DNA of 64,000 nucleotides from the NCBI GenBank assembly GCA_028583405.1, contig CM053246.1, positions 9,251,867 through 9,315,866 of the forward strand, read 5' to 3'. The DNA is from Pogonophryne albipinna. Its lineage: Eukaryota; Chordata; Actinopteri; Perciformes; Artedidraconidae. The position numbers and the translations under genes are program-made. Within the stretch, counting starts at the first letter, position 1, and every line of letters starts with the position of its first letter. Positions 11,228 to 22,606 of this stretch are shown one piece after another. Under the pieces are notes generated by a model. That model made no database searches, had not been told where the DNA came from, and saw nothing but the letters and a program-made list of their open reading frames with translations.

Positions 11228-11262
11228 TACATGGCACAATGTTTCCTGCTTATTTGCATTGA
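10684..11262 (+). pseudogene. Tc1 transposase, C-terminally deleted
   Basis: The frame starts at an ATG in the usual Tc1 position and keeps the N-terminal paired-type helix-turn-helix DNA-binding domain ([20 protein letters not shown], then the GRP-containing linker LPRSGRPVK) and the first catalytic aspartate in WTDETKVELFG (around residue 152). After about residue 169 the frame jumps straight into the right terminal repeat, so the last 20 or so residues are translated transposon end. The second Asp and the final Glu/Asp of the DDE/D triad are lost. Intact family members have about 340 residues. The product could at most bind DNA. Confidence 0.88.
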
Positions 11263-12600
11263 ACATTGGCATTATCGTGAATTGTGAGTTACATAATCCT
11301 CCACTTCAGCATACTTACATTATTCATTATAATGTATGTATTTTGGTATCAATTCAAACTTTTTGAAAAAAAAACAATACAGGACTTTTTACTGGTTTAA
11401 ATTTAACCTAGGATTAACTTTGTTTTTTTTGTGTCGGAGATATGATCATATGTTACATGGAAAGTGGTGAGCTTTGCATTATACATTCAGGAAATGTCTG
11501 GATACTGGCTGCTTGAACATTGAAAAGACTCACTCAACTTTATCCTTCAACTACCCTCTCTTGTCTTTGAAACACTGTTTTTTCAAGTGGTAATACCCCT
11601 TCAGCAACAAACTCAAAGTGACATGAATAACACTAAGCATCCTATCAAGTCAAATGGTTCCAATTTGAAGACAATTTATTTGGGATCACAATTGAAGTTC
11701 TCAGCCTGCTCAAAGTAAGGGCATTCAGTATGAAGTGAATCTATCACAGAACGCCTGACTTCCCTTTTTCTCCCAAGGTGAAAACTAACTTTTAGTTAGT
11801 TCTGTTCAGGAATTAGATCACACTGTAACGACTGAATGAACACAAGTAGAGGACTCAATAGCACGACTCAGAGACAGAGGCTTAGGATGCAAAAAAGGTA
11901 TTTATAGCCAAGGTTCGGTACACGGGAGATCAGTCAATAAGGCTACCAAAACAGACGAGGAGTAGGCAGGACACGAAGCTGGGTCAGGTACACGTGGAAT
12001 CAGATACTAGGAAAAACACTGCTGGAATGCTAGGGATAACTAAGACGAACTGGCACTGAAGGGAATGTGGATGCAGACTAAGTAGACAGAGGGAGAGATG
12101 ATAATGGGGTACAGGTGAGGCTAATTAGGGATGGGAAGCAGGTGGAGTTCAATCAAGGGCAGGAAAGCTGAGACTGAAACAAAAATGAAAATTAGAACAA
12201 TAACAACAACATCAACATGCTGGCTAGGCCCTTACACACACAGTTTTCGGGAGGAAGATCTTTCTCTGTTCATTTTGTTGAGAGTAGGACTTTGCTGGAT
12301 TCATTACAGTTAATTGGCTGTTTAGTGGGACACTACTGAACAGTCGAGATTGGGAGCTGCAGCTGTAGCATTAGCATCAGTGCGGGCTGAATTATGCATG
12401 GAGGTTAAAGCTTCTGAAAGCTTCTCCTCATGATTTATTAATGTCTGCTTGCAGATAGGAATGGATTAGGTCTGCGGCAGGGAAACCAAACAACGACACG
12501 TTCACAATGTTCACGGCGGAGTTGTGTTACAAAACGGGATTGGAATCAAAGCCGGAATGATGATGTTATGCTGTCGACTTCCAACATTTGTGAAACGGTG
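11235..12600. other. Mostly unique; possible LTR-like repeat near 11820-12215
   Basis: The first part is AT-rich without features. The stretch 11820-12215 has the purine-rich, ACAGG/GGCAGG-laden composition often seen in fish LTRs or SINE-like repeats (for example GGTACAGGTGAGGCTAATTAGG near 12109), but I found no TG...CA ends, no TSD and no internal second copy. I would not name it. Confidence 0.3.
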
Positions 12601-12609
12601 GGTGCTCAC

Positions 12610-13869
12610 TAGGGCTGCACGATATTGAAAAAAACTGACATTGCGGTTTTTTGTTCCCCTGCGATATATATTGCGCTTTTTTTAACCTGTTAAGCCCCAA
12701 GGTCCCGGCGGGTACTTTACTTTTTTTTTCACGACACTGTGTCTCAGGGGATCTTAATATTTAAGAACCTATTAATGTGTTATACCAGATTAAATAATCT
12801 CAGCTAACTGACGATACAAACCATTTTTACCAAAACAAAACACAAGTCTCATAAGAAGCATCTAAATGACCCCTGAGCGAAAAATGCTAACGGACTTTGG
12901 CACAGAACTCAAGATAAAAGTACCCTTATTACTTATTGTAGCTGCACACAAGATATCCGATTAAAGCTGAGGTTCCACAGATTATTTGGGTATATAGTAT
13001 CATCACTGAGTCATCCAAACTCGCGACAGGGGAAGCAAACACAGACATCACAACACGTACCTTTACGTAGCTTCTAGGGGAGATCGTCTCACCGTAGCTG
13101 TCAATCTGATCAAAAGACGTGTTCAATGGCATTAAAACGAGAAAAAACGCGGCTGAATCAGTTAATCCATAGGTTTTTAACGTCTCTGTATAAAAAAATT
13201 ATTTCATTTATAATCCATAATTCCATCTTTATGTAAAAATCGCAGAGCAAAAGTTAGCTGCTAATGGTAGCCACCAGAGTGGCTGCTGCTTCTGGTCTTG
13301 GCTATGCGGCAGTCTAATACACACATTACCAAATAAGGAGTGAGAGTAACGCGTAGCCAAAACCGGAAGCTGCAAACACTCTGGTGGCTACCATTAGCAG
13401 CTAACTTTTGTGCTCCGATTTTTACATAAAAATGGAATTATGGATTATAAACAATTGCTTCAAAGCCACAGATACATTGTTAACCTATGGATCAACCGAT
13501 TCAGCCGCGTTTTTTCTCGTTGTAATGCCATTAAACACGTCTTTTGATCAGATTGACAGCTACGGTGAGACAATCTCCCGTCAAAGCTCCGTAAAAGGTA
13601 CGTGTTGTGATGTCTGTGTTTGCTTCCCCTGTCGCGAGATCGGATCGCTTAGATACTATATTTAAATAATCTGTGGAGTCTCAGCTTTAATCGGATATAT
13701 TGTATGTGCAGTTTCGATAAGTAATAAGGGTATCTTTATTTTGAATTCTGTGCTAAAGTGCGTTAGCATTTTTTTTAAATATGAATAAAACCGCACGTCC
13801 CTGCGGTGTGAATATCGCGCATGCGCATATCGCGGTTATCGCCATGACACGGTATATCGTTCAGCCCTA
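12610..13869. mobile_element. Foldback hAT transposon, 8-bp TSD GTGCTCAC
   Basis: A 1260-bp element with exact 8-bp TSDs GTGCTCAC at 12602-12609 and 13870-13877. The left terminus TAGGGCTGCACGATAT pairs with the right terminus, whose complement is TAGGGCTGAACGATAT. These ends are of a hAT type widespread in fish. No transposase is present; most of the interior is a giant imperfect hairpin (12884-13308 against 13350-13774), which may be a second element inserted into the first. Confidence 0.9.
12884..13774. repeat. Large imperfect inverted repeat, arms about 425 bp
   Basis: The left arm 12884-13308 and right arm 13350-13774 are complementary with scattered mismatches and small indels, around a loop of about 41 bp. 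Mirrored landmarks are ATGCTAACGGACTTTGGCAC at 12886 against GTGCTAAAGTGCGTTAGCAT near 13750, and the GGTAGCCACCAGAGTG segment around the centre. Because of this symmetry both arms encode the same phantom peptide (MPLNTSFDQIDSYGETIS, minus strand near 13132 and plus strand near 13540), which is therefore not evidence of coding. Confidence 0.88.
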
Positions 13870-14114
13870 GTGCTCACAGAATTTTAAGTTTCATTCATTG
13901 TGTATGAGACAGACTCACAACTGTGGGAAGACAAATGCCTCACCTTGAGCTGCTCTGAAGAGCCCGGATGAAGCCGACTGCTTCATAGTATGGCACACTG
14001 GGATCCAGTGGTGTGTCCAGCCTTTTGACTGGGGTCTATATAGAATCAAGTCTTTCCAACTTATGCAACTGCCCCACTGCAATACAATTTAACAGCATGC
14101 CTTGCATTTGATCA

Positions 14115-14205
14115 GAACACATTTTAAAGAGGCCCCTTTATGATGTTTGGGGTTTTTCACTTTCCTGTAGTGTGTTCTATAGGTTTTGTGTACATATAAA
14201 TGGTC
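14115..14205 (-). repeat. Terminal fragment of the 42862 TTAA-element family
   Basis: AAAGAGGCCCCTTTATGATG and the following GTAGTGTGTTCTATAGG...AAATGGTCTCCAAAG correspond, reverse-complemented and diverged, to the right end of the element at 42862-45939 (GACCGTTTACATGCAG...GACCTTT). A second such fragment lies at 39225-39310. Only about 90 bp can be recognised. Confidence 0.5.
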
Positions 14206-14649
14206 TCCAAAGTATTTATTACAGAAGTGGTTTTAGGGAAGAAAGTGCCATTGATTACCAATGTATTTTTTGTTAAATTACCAGTGATTTACGTATAGAG
14301 AATTTAATATAATAAACCATACTTTATCTGTTTGTGAATGAGAGAAATCTGTTATTCCAGAGTGATTGGATAATCTAATGAGAGAATACAGCATTAGTAT
14401 CTTCCTAAGACCTAAATATATCCAAATATATGGGATGACTCACCATAAATTAAAAAAAAGATGAGTCTTATTTTATTATGACTACAAATGCAAGAAGAAG
14501 CAAGTCTGTAAATAAGAACAAGGTATGTTTTATGTAAAATACTGACTTTTGATTTGTCACGTCTATGCCATCATTAGGTATTTATACAGGCAAAGGAAAA
14601 GTGTGCCAAACTTGTATTAACTGTGTGAATCAGAACCGAGCAAGACAGA
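14206..14649. other. No recognised feature
   Basis: AT-rich spacer upstream of the first piece of L2 copy E. The open frame beginning at 14565 has no recognisable content until it enters L2 sequence near 14650. Confidence 0.45.
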
Positions 14650-15388
14650 GATGTTTCAACATTCTTTTTTCCCCCAAAGCCTCCGCCATCTTCATGTCTG
14701 AGATCACTGAGCTGCTCACCTCTGTCTGCTCCAGATCTCCATCCACATTACTGCTTGGTGACTTCAACATCCATGTCGACTCTAGTACATGCACCTTTGC
14801 CTCTGAATTTATTTCACTACTCGACTGCTTCAACATCACACAGCACATCCAAGGTCCCACCCACACCAAAGGTCACACGCTGGACCTAGTGTGCTCTATT
14901 GGCACCCCTCCCTCCCATCTCCAGTGCCTGGACCTAGCTGTTGCGGTCCACCATGCCATACTATTTTCTGTTCCTGTCCTCCTGCCCATGCAGCGTGCAA
15001 AACGCACCATCACATTCAGGAACACCAAAACACTGAGTGCACGATAGCATCCCACCTAGCCTCCATTCCCCTTACCACCACAGTGGATGGCCTGGTTGCT
15101 CGCTACAACACAGCTCTATCCCTCAGCCTTGACTCTCTAGCCCCCCTCAAAACCCGGACTGTCTCCTTTACCCGTTCGGCCCCTTGGTTCACCACTGAAC
15201 TCCGCACCCTGAAGGCTTCTGGTCGTCGGCTAGAGAGACTCAAAAAAAGAACTGGCCTCACCGTCCACCGTGAAGCCTATCAGGACCATGTAAAGGCCTA
15301 CAAAGAAGCCCTCTCCCGGGCTAGGTCTTTGTACTACTCCACCCTCATTGGCAACCAACAATGCCAACCGAGAATGCTGTTCACACTC
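14650..15388 (+). pseudogene. L2 LINE copy E, piece 1: decayed endonuclease and linker
   Basis: The first of three collinear pieces of an older L2 of a different subfamily from copies A-D. It retains LLLGDFNIHVD (the catalytic Asp/Asn block of AP endonucleases, near 14752) and GHTLDLV, but the terminal SDHH block reads AVHHA. The reading frame shifts near 14990, after which RSAPWFTTELRTLKASGR and [17 protein letters not shown] continue the linker before the reverse transcriptase. Sequence stops near 15388, where it is fused to Tc1 sequence; the first half of the reverse transcriptase is missing from the locus. Confidence 0.8.
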
Positions 15389-16615
<1,227 letters not shown>

Positions 16616-16617
16616 TA

Positions 16618-17384
16618 CATGCTCCCACTTGGTCAAATCATCCGCCAACATGGTCTCAGCTTTCACTCTTATGCTGATGACACACAGCTCTATCTCTGCA
16701 CCAAACCGTCCACTCAGCTCCCCCCTCAATCCCTTGTCAACTGCCTACATGACATACAAAACTGAGCAAACCTGCTCAAAATCAACAGCAATAAAACAGA
16801 GCTCATGATTGTGGCTCCCAAGGCGCAGCTCCAGAAGGTTGGAGACCTGCTTCTCTCCATTGACGGCTGCTCCATCTCCCCGTCCACTGAAGTCCGGAAC
16901 CTGGGAGTCATCCTGGACACCACCCTCTCTTTCCAGACGCACATCAAATCTGTTACCAAATCCGCCTTCTACCATCTCAAAAACATTGCCAGACGCCGGC
17001 CTTCACTCTCTGTGGCAGAAACACTTGTACACTGTACACTGCCTTCATCACATCCCATCTGGACTACTGCAATGGAGTCCTGTCCGGGGTTCCCAGCAAA
17101 ACTCTGGACAGGCTCCAATACGTCCAGAACTCTGCCGCCAGGCTTCTCACCCGCACCAAGCCATGGCAACATATCACCACCACCCTCATCCACCTACACT
17201 GGCTGCCGGTCAAGTCCCGGATTCAGTACAAAACAATCCTCCTCACGTACAAGTCCCTCCATACCCTCGCCCCCCAGTACTTATCGGACCTCCTCCATCC
17301 CTACACCCCTTCTCGGAGTCTGCGGTCCTCAGACACGGGCCTGCACTTCATTCCCCGCTCTCGCCTCCGAACTGTTGGTGACAG
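16618..17384 (+). pseudogene. L2 LINE copy E, piece 2: reverse transcriptase second half
   Basis: L2 resumes in frame as MLPLGQIIRQHGLSFHSYAD, with the catalytic YADD at about 16670-16681, then TELMIVAPKAQ and VRNLGVILDTTLSFQTHIKS. A TGA interrupts at 16763-16765, and a frameshift near 16985-17030 scrambles the continuation, which can be followed in another frame through the HWLP- and YLSDLL-equivalent blocks. The piece ends at about 17384, where a 4.95-kb insertion begins. Confidence 0.82.
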
Positions 17385-17706
17385 CCCAGCTAGAAATATT
17401 TGGTTCTAAAAACATTCTGAGAATGTTACAGTCATTGTTCTAGGAAGGTTTTCAGCGGGAAGTTTTTGTTTGGTTCCCAGAACGTTCTTCTGAAAGGTAG
17501 GATAACGTTCTCTAAAAACATTCTTAAAATGTTTGGTGATAACCTTCTTCAAATGTTTTTGATAACATTGTTAGAACATTATGCCCTACTACAATTAAAA
17601 TGTTTTCAGCGGGAGGTTATATTTTGGTTTCCAGAATGTTCTTCTGAAAGGTAGGATAACGTTCTCTAAAAACATTCTTAAAATGTTTTTGCTAACATTG
17701 TTACAA

Positions 17707-18025
17707 CATTACAGATGTAGCGCTTCATTTCAGACAGTTTGAAACGCGAGGGCCGTGATTGGTACGTGATCTGCCCTCGCTCAAGGGAAAACCTCCAGCT
17801 TGACTTGAGACCTCCCCCGTGATAAATAAATGTAATTATTATGAAGCCAGCTGCAATGGATCATTGATCCACCAGGGGGTGCAGTGGGGTTCCACACTGG
17901 AGCTCATGTGAAATAAAGTCAGATACAGTACGCTGGATGTACTTTGTTAAGATCCATATGTCACGGATATCATACTCTGTGCTAAATAAGAGACATGTAA
18001 TCATTTACAAAACATCACCATGTTG
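17707..18025 (-). repeat. Dispersed repeat shared with 44690-45515
   Basis: Read in reverse complement, this block matches 44690-45515 in order: ACAAAACATCACCATG, AAATAAGAGACATGTAATCA, GATCCATATGTCACGGATA, CATGTGAAATAAA, GATCCACCAGGGGG, GATAAATAAATGTAATTAT, GCAGATCACG and TGAAGCGCT. The other copy is interrupted by a 472-bp hAT that is absent here, so this copy shows an uninterrupted relative of that site. Class unknown. Confidence 0.8.
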
Positions 18026-18153
18026 TTATTTCACAAAATAATGTTGTTTAGTCGAAAAAAACGAACGGGAGGAAATGCAGCCCGGCTCTCGATTTTTAAT
18101 CCTAATTTAATCATCATCTTCACCACGATCATTTATGTTTATGTTCGCCGAAT

Positions 18154-18677
18154 TGACATGAAATCACTGACACATATGGATATACTGTATTCAACTTCAT
18201 TAAAACGTTATTAACGTGCCTAAACTCAGTAATTCACTAAAAATATTTATATTTTAATGGAGCCTCGTCTGCAGATCAGGATCCTGACGTGTTGCGGAGG
18301 GATCTTGATCAGCATGAATGGTGTTATTTTCCCTATAAGGAACAAGTCGCAGCAAATTATCCCGCTTATTACATGGCCACATTCTCAACAAAGTAACGAC
18401 ATGACTCCCAATATTAATTGAAATGCTTTTATGGATTTAGAACATGTTTTTATTGATTTAAAAAATAGTTGTATTGATTTAAATTGACATGCATCCGCTA
18501 AGAAAAATAGTCCGTTACCATTTTTTAAACAGTCTGAATGAAATGGCAGCTCTCAGCTGTGTATTTACACAACTAATGGCCCATCAACCACAGCTCTCTC
18601 CCCCCTCCCCCCTGATCTTTCTTCTCCAGCAGCTAAATTAACTGTAGGTTACTCTGAGTGACAAGCTTACAGTTAGT
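18154..18677 (+). repeat. 520-bp direct duplication, copy 1
   Basis: The block beginning TTGACATGAAATCACTGACA and ending CAAGCTTACAGTTAG is repeated at 19426-19948 with few substitutions and small indels. The copies lie 1272 bp apart and the sequence between them is not duplicated. Small differences (for example CCTGACGTGTTGCGG against CCCAACGCGTAGCGG) show the duplication is not recent. Confidence 0.88.
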
Positions 18678-19336
18678 GACGTAACAACACCATAAAAGCT
18701 GGTGGGTTGAAAGCCTCTATGGTTGAAAGCAATACGGGAGGTAAAAAGAACTAGAATAATTGTGATTTATTTATGGTGGCTTTTATGTTTTTAGGTATAA
18801 AATGTTATATAATTCAGGCTTATAATTCACCCTTCTCTAAAAGCCTTCAACAATGACAATATTCATAGTAATTTAATAAATCCTTCCAACACACATTGTA
18901 AAAAATAGCCTACTGTAAGTTAAGAAATCATTCCAATATGTACATCTTCTGATGTAACAACAATAACATTATACATAGTAACATGGCTGAACATGGTATT
19001 GCACATTTAGCTTTGAGTGTTACTGACCTGAGATGTTTTTATTACATGAATTAAGGTGACTGAGGCTTTTTAACATAGACAGAGCACAACCGAAACATAA
19101 CATCTGAAACGATGTAACAACATAATACACTTTTTGGGGATGCAGCTTGGGATGTGAGGAGTGAGGGACATGGCTTAGAACGGGCGTGTCGCCTACTGTC
19201 CTGCCAGTGTTGGCAGGACAGGAGAGTGTGTGCACCAGTCTGCCATGATCTATGAATTCATGTCCGTGACACTCACTGCTGCCCACAGCTGTTTTATAGA
19301 AGGAAAACCTCCTTCACTTCATGAAAGTGTTGTAAC

Positions 19337-19376
19337 CACACACACACACACACACACACACCCACACACACACACA

Positions 19377-19415
<39 letters not shown>
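19337..19415. repeat. (CA)n microsatellite with CCC interruptions
   Basis: About 79 bp of CA repeats with two CACCCACA interruptions, placed immediately before the second copy of the 520-bp duplication. Confidence 0.95.
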
Positions 19416-19417
<2 letters not shown>

Positions 19418-19425
19418 ACACACAC

Positions 19426-19948
19426 TTGACATGAAATCACTGACAAATATGAATATACTGTATTCAACTTCATTAAAACGTTATTAACGTGCCTAAACTC
19501 AGTAATTCACTAAAAATATTTATATTTTAATGGAGCCTCGTCGGCAGATCAGGATCCCAACGCGTAGCGGAGGGATCTTGAGCTGCATGAAGGGTGTTAT
19601 TTTCCCATAAGGAACAAGTCGCTGCAAATTATCCCGCTTATTACATGGCCACATTCTCAACAAAGTAACGACATGACTCCCAATATTAATTGAAATGCTT
19701 TTATGGATTTAGAAAATGTTTTTATTGATTTAAAAAATAGTTGTATGTATTGATTTAAATTGACATGCATCCGCTAAGAAAAATGGTCCGTTGTTACAAT
19801 TTTTTGAACAGTCTGAATGAAACGGCAGCTCTGTGTATTTACACAACTAATGGCCCATCAACCACAGCTCTCTCCCCCCCCTGATCTTTCTTCTCCAGCA
19901 GCTAAATTAACTGTAGGTTACTCTGAGTGACAAGCTTACAGTTAGACA
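19426..19948 (+). repeat. 520-bp direct duplication, copy 2
   Basis: Second copy of the block at 18154-18677, starting directly after the CA microsatellite with TTGACATGAAATCACTGACA and ending CAAGCTTACAGTTAG. It has an extra TGTA near 19742 and lost a few bases of the poly-C stretch near 19876. Confidence 0.88.
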
Positions 19949-20051
19949 CAACACTGTCATTGCAAGTGACCCTCAGTTAGTTGACTTTTATGTTCAACTG
20001 CTAAATTCGTTACTGATAAAAAAGGGCTTCTACTGTACCTAATTACCTTAA

Positions 20052-20245
20052 CACTAGAACAGCCAGAGGTTTTTGTATAGGCCTACCTAACACCGTCAAA
20101 TCCCGCTATTATAATGCCATTTTTAACAACATAGGGCGCTACATAACACACTTTCAGGAAAAGTCACGGACTGGGAGACTTTAATATTTTATTGAAAAAA
20201 AGTTACATTGCACACACACAACACACCCGATTGGCGGTTCTAGTG
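20052..20245. mobile_element. 194-bp TTAA MITE with CACTAGAAC ends (piggyBac-like)
   Basis: Flanked by TTAA at 20048-20051 and 20246-20249. The left terminus CACTAGAACAGCCA is matched by the complement of the right terminus CACTAGAACCGCCA. TTAA target plus CAC-type ends is piggyBac-like. There is no coding capacity. It is nested inside the composite insertion and so is younger than its host segment. Confidence 0.8.
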
Positions 20246-20374
20246 TTAAATAAACTCACTAATGAATGAAACCAGTTCAATACGCATTATTCTTATTCTT
20301 ATCATTCTTTATGAGCGCAGTGTTATTCGATCCATATGACCATAGAGATATGTGCATAAACAACAAAAACACTT

Positions 20375-20555
20375 GGGGTATAATGTTCGAACAATGTTAT
20401 CACCAAACATTTTAAGAATGTTTTTAGAAAACGTTATCCTACCTTTCAGAAGTACATTCTAGGAACCAAAATAAAACTTCGCGATGAAACCATTCCTAGA
20501 ACAATTAATGGTAACATTCTCAGAATGTTTTTAGAACCAACAATGTCTAGCTGGG
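20375..20555 (-). repeat. Inverted internal copy of the composite element's left end
   Basis: The reverse complement starts CCCAGCTAGACATTG and continues TTGGTTCTAAAAACATTCTG, then CTGAAAGGTAGGATAACGTT and AAACATTCTTAAAATG, parallel to 17385-17560. It is a diverged copy of the left terminus and marks either the true right end of a 3.2-kb element or a second element end. Confidence 0.82.
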
Positions 20556-20769
20556 AACTCAGACATGCCTACGCAAACGTGCAATATCATGAATTACGTG
20601 CTTGTTTTTTTCTAAAAACGAAAATGTGGTGACATCCGATTTCTTTTAAACATCCTTTTCAAACAAATGCAGCAAGTTTGTTTTTTAAAGCGCACTACAA
20701 ATAAATCTGACGTTGACCATGACCGTGTTAATATTTCGCATCACAGGAACATTTTATAAAAAAATAATA

Positions 20770-21240
20770 ACCTCCTGAAAACATTATCCAAATGTTGCTT
20801 TCAAAATGTCCTTCATTTGTTATCATGTAACATTGAGGGAACGTTTTATAAAGAACATCTTTAATGTGTTACCCAACAACGTCCAAAACACATCCTTAGA
20901 ATGTTGCAAGGAAAACGTTCCACCTTTGTTAACATATCACATTGAAGGAACGTTTTATAAAACACTTTGTCATCTCAGGCCTCAATAACATCCTGAAAAC
21001 ATTTTCAGAATGTTGCATTGAAAATGTCCATTTGTTATCATGTAACATTGAGGGAACGTTTTATAAAGAACATCTTTAATGTGTTACCCAACAACGTCCA
21101 AAACACATCCTTAGAATGTTGCAAGGAAAACGTTCCACCTTTGTTAACATATCACATTGAAGGAACGTTTTATAAATAAACTTTCTGTCATCTCAGGCCT
21201 CAATAACATCCTGAAAACATCCTCTGAATGTTGCAGTTAA
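20770..21240 (+). repeat. 215-bp tandem repeat, about 2.2 copies
   Basis: The phrase ATTTGTTATCATGTAACATT recurs at 20815 and 21030, a period of 215 bp. The intervening unit (GGAACGTTTTATAAAG, CCCAACAACGTCCAAAACAC, CATCTCAGGCCTCAATAACA) is nearly identical between copies, with a partial third copy after it. Within each unit an AACGTTTTATAAA sub-repeat appears twice. Confidence 0.88.
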
Positions 21241-21264
21241 AACGTTATGTCTTAGTTAACCTTA

Positions 21265-22197
21265 AAGCCCCTGTCACACTGTCCCGAAATTGACACCCGA
21301 TGGACACACGATAAAGGAAATGTTCAAATTTGGCTCTGATCGTAACAACATTGGGCCATTCGTGAGGGCATCTTAAGCCATCGTATGACCGTCGGTGGAG
21401 TTTCTCAGGCTTCGGCAGCAACTTCGTGAGCGGCAACTTCGTAAGGCACTCGTGAGGGCATCTTGTCGAATCGTGTCATCTTCGTGTTATCATCGGTGCC
21501 ATCGGGCATTCGCCCTCACTCTGATCGGGGCGAATGCCCGATGGCACCGATGATAACAAGATGCCCTCACGATGGCCTTACGAAGGGCAAAATTGACACA
21601 CGAATTCAACACGAAAATGAACCTTCGCAAGGTCCTTCGGCTATTTTTTGGCATGTCAAAGATTTTGCCACCGCTCACGAAGTTGCTGCCGGAGCCTGAG
21701 AAACTCCGCCGGCGGTCATACGATGGCTTAAGATGCTCTCACGAATGGCCCGATGTTGCTACGATCAGAGCCGAATTTGAACATTTCCTTTATCGTGTGT
21801 CCATCTGGTTGTTTTTATTTCACAACAAAATCATGTAAACATATTATATAAATAACCCAATTTGTGTTCTGTGAAACTGAAAAGGATATAATATATTATT
21901 TTGAAGGCGAGTTGACAGGAAGTTGTTGTTGCTACGGAAACAACAACATGACGGAGAAAACGTAATATCTTCTACATATAAAGACGGATAAAGTAAAGAA
22001 CAAAGTCTGAAAATATCAGTACAGTATCCTAGTACTTTAACATAATTGTTTGTGTTACTTTCGTTGCAGTTGTATGTCTTAAATGCAATGTAAATGTTGC
22101 CTTTGTGTGTGGTTCGGGGCCATCTTCATGCGAAATTCACAATTCCATATTCGTGTGTCCATCGGGTGTCAACTTCGGGACAGTGTGACAGGGGCTT
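21265..22197. mobile_element. Foldback MITE with long inverted ends, TSD TAACCTTA
   Basis: A 933-bp element between 8-bp repeats TAACCTTA (21257-21264 and 22198-22205). The termini AAGCCCCTGTCACACTGTCC and its complement extend for about 50 bp with few mismatches. The inner part is a second hairpin: about 21290-21515 pairs with about 21528-21810, with a perfect 30-bp stem at 21486-21515/21528-21557 around a 12-bp loop. The 8-bp TSD would suit a hAT-like origin, but palindromic junction bases leave the exact boundary uncertain by one or two bases. No ORF of note. Confidence 0.82.
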
Positions 22198-22339
22198 TAA
22201 CCTTATAGGAACATTATTTGAACAAATAAACATCCTAAAAAGGTTCTTTGAACATCAGATTAAAACGTTTCTTTGAAACCTTATTAGAGCCAATAGGTAA
22301 CGTTAGCCAAAGTTGTGAGAACGTTCCCCGCTAGCTGGG

Positions 22340-22606
22340 AGGGCGTTCAGTGTTGCGGCCCCCACCCTCTGGAATGCACTTCCTGCCGAGATCCGTAATG
22401 CTGCCTCCCTGGACATCTTCAAATCATCATTAAAAACACACCTGTTCACCCTGGCCTTCGGGCCCTAGCCCTTTCTTGGTCCCCCGGCTTCCTTTATTTT
22501 TTGTTTGCCCTTTGATTGTCTGTTTGTTTTGTTTGTCCACCATGTACAGCGACCTTGGGTCCCTTGAAAGGCGCGATATAAATATCATTTATTATTATTA
22601 TTATTA
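22340..22606 (+). pseudogene. L2 LINE copy E, piece 3: C-terminus and 3' end
   Basis: The frame resumes as RAFSVAAPTLWNALPAEIRN and continues LKTHLFTLAFGP to a stop at 22466-22468, the standard C-terminus of fish L2 ORF2. The 3' UTR follows, with GGCGCGATATAAATATCATT and an (ATT)n tail ending about 22606. This piece is collinear with 16618-17384, proving that 17385-22339 is an insertion. Confidence 0.85.

Larger units (their letters stand above)
17385..22339. mobile_element. Composite 4.95-kb insertion with CCCAGCTAG ends, AACGTTCT-rich
   Basis: The insertion separates two adjacent parts of L2 copy E. It begins CCCAGCTAGAAATATTTGG and ends GTTCCCCGCTAGCTGGG; only the outer 9 bp (CCCAGCTAG) are inverted repeats. 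A 2-bp TSD (AG) is possible. The outer parts are dominated by short words such as AACATTCTGAGAATGTT, AACGTTCT and TTTTATAAAG. A complement of the left 170 bp recurs internally at 20375-20555, so either the left segment (17385-20555) is an element with about 170-bp inverted ends or the whole is a composite. It contains a repeat shared with 44690, a 520-bp direct duplication, a piggyBac-like MITE, a 215-bp tandem repeat and a foldback MITE. No transposase-like ORF was seen. Class unknown. Confidence 0.65.

Noticed and set aside
11820..12215. Possible solo LTR
   Set aside because: Composition is suggestive, but TG...CA termini, TSD and a second copy are all missing, so no call was made beyond a note.
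12929..13665. Matching peptides MPLNTSFDQIDSYGETIS on opposite strands as a conserved small protein
   Set aside because: The similarity is a consequence of the inverted repeat arms at 12884-13774.
20770..21240. 215-bp tandem repeat as a satellite or centromeric array
   Set aside because: Only about 2.2 copies, confined within the composite insertion.
21463..21838. Arg/Pro-rich frames on both strands at 21463-21838
   Set aside because: They translate the arms of the foldback MITE at 21265-22197 and mirror one another.
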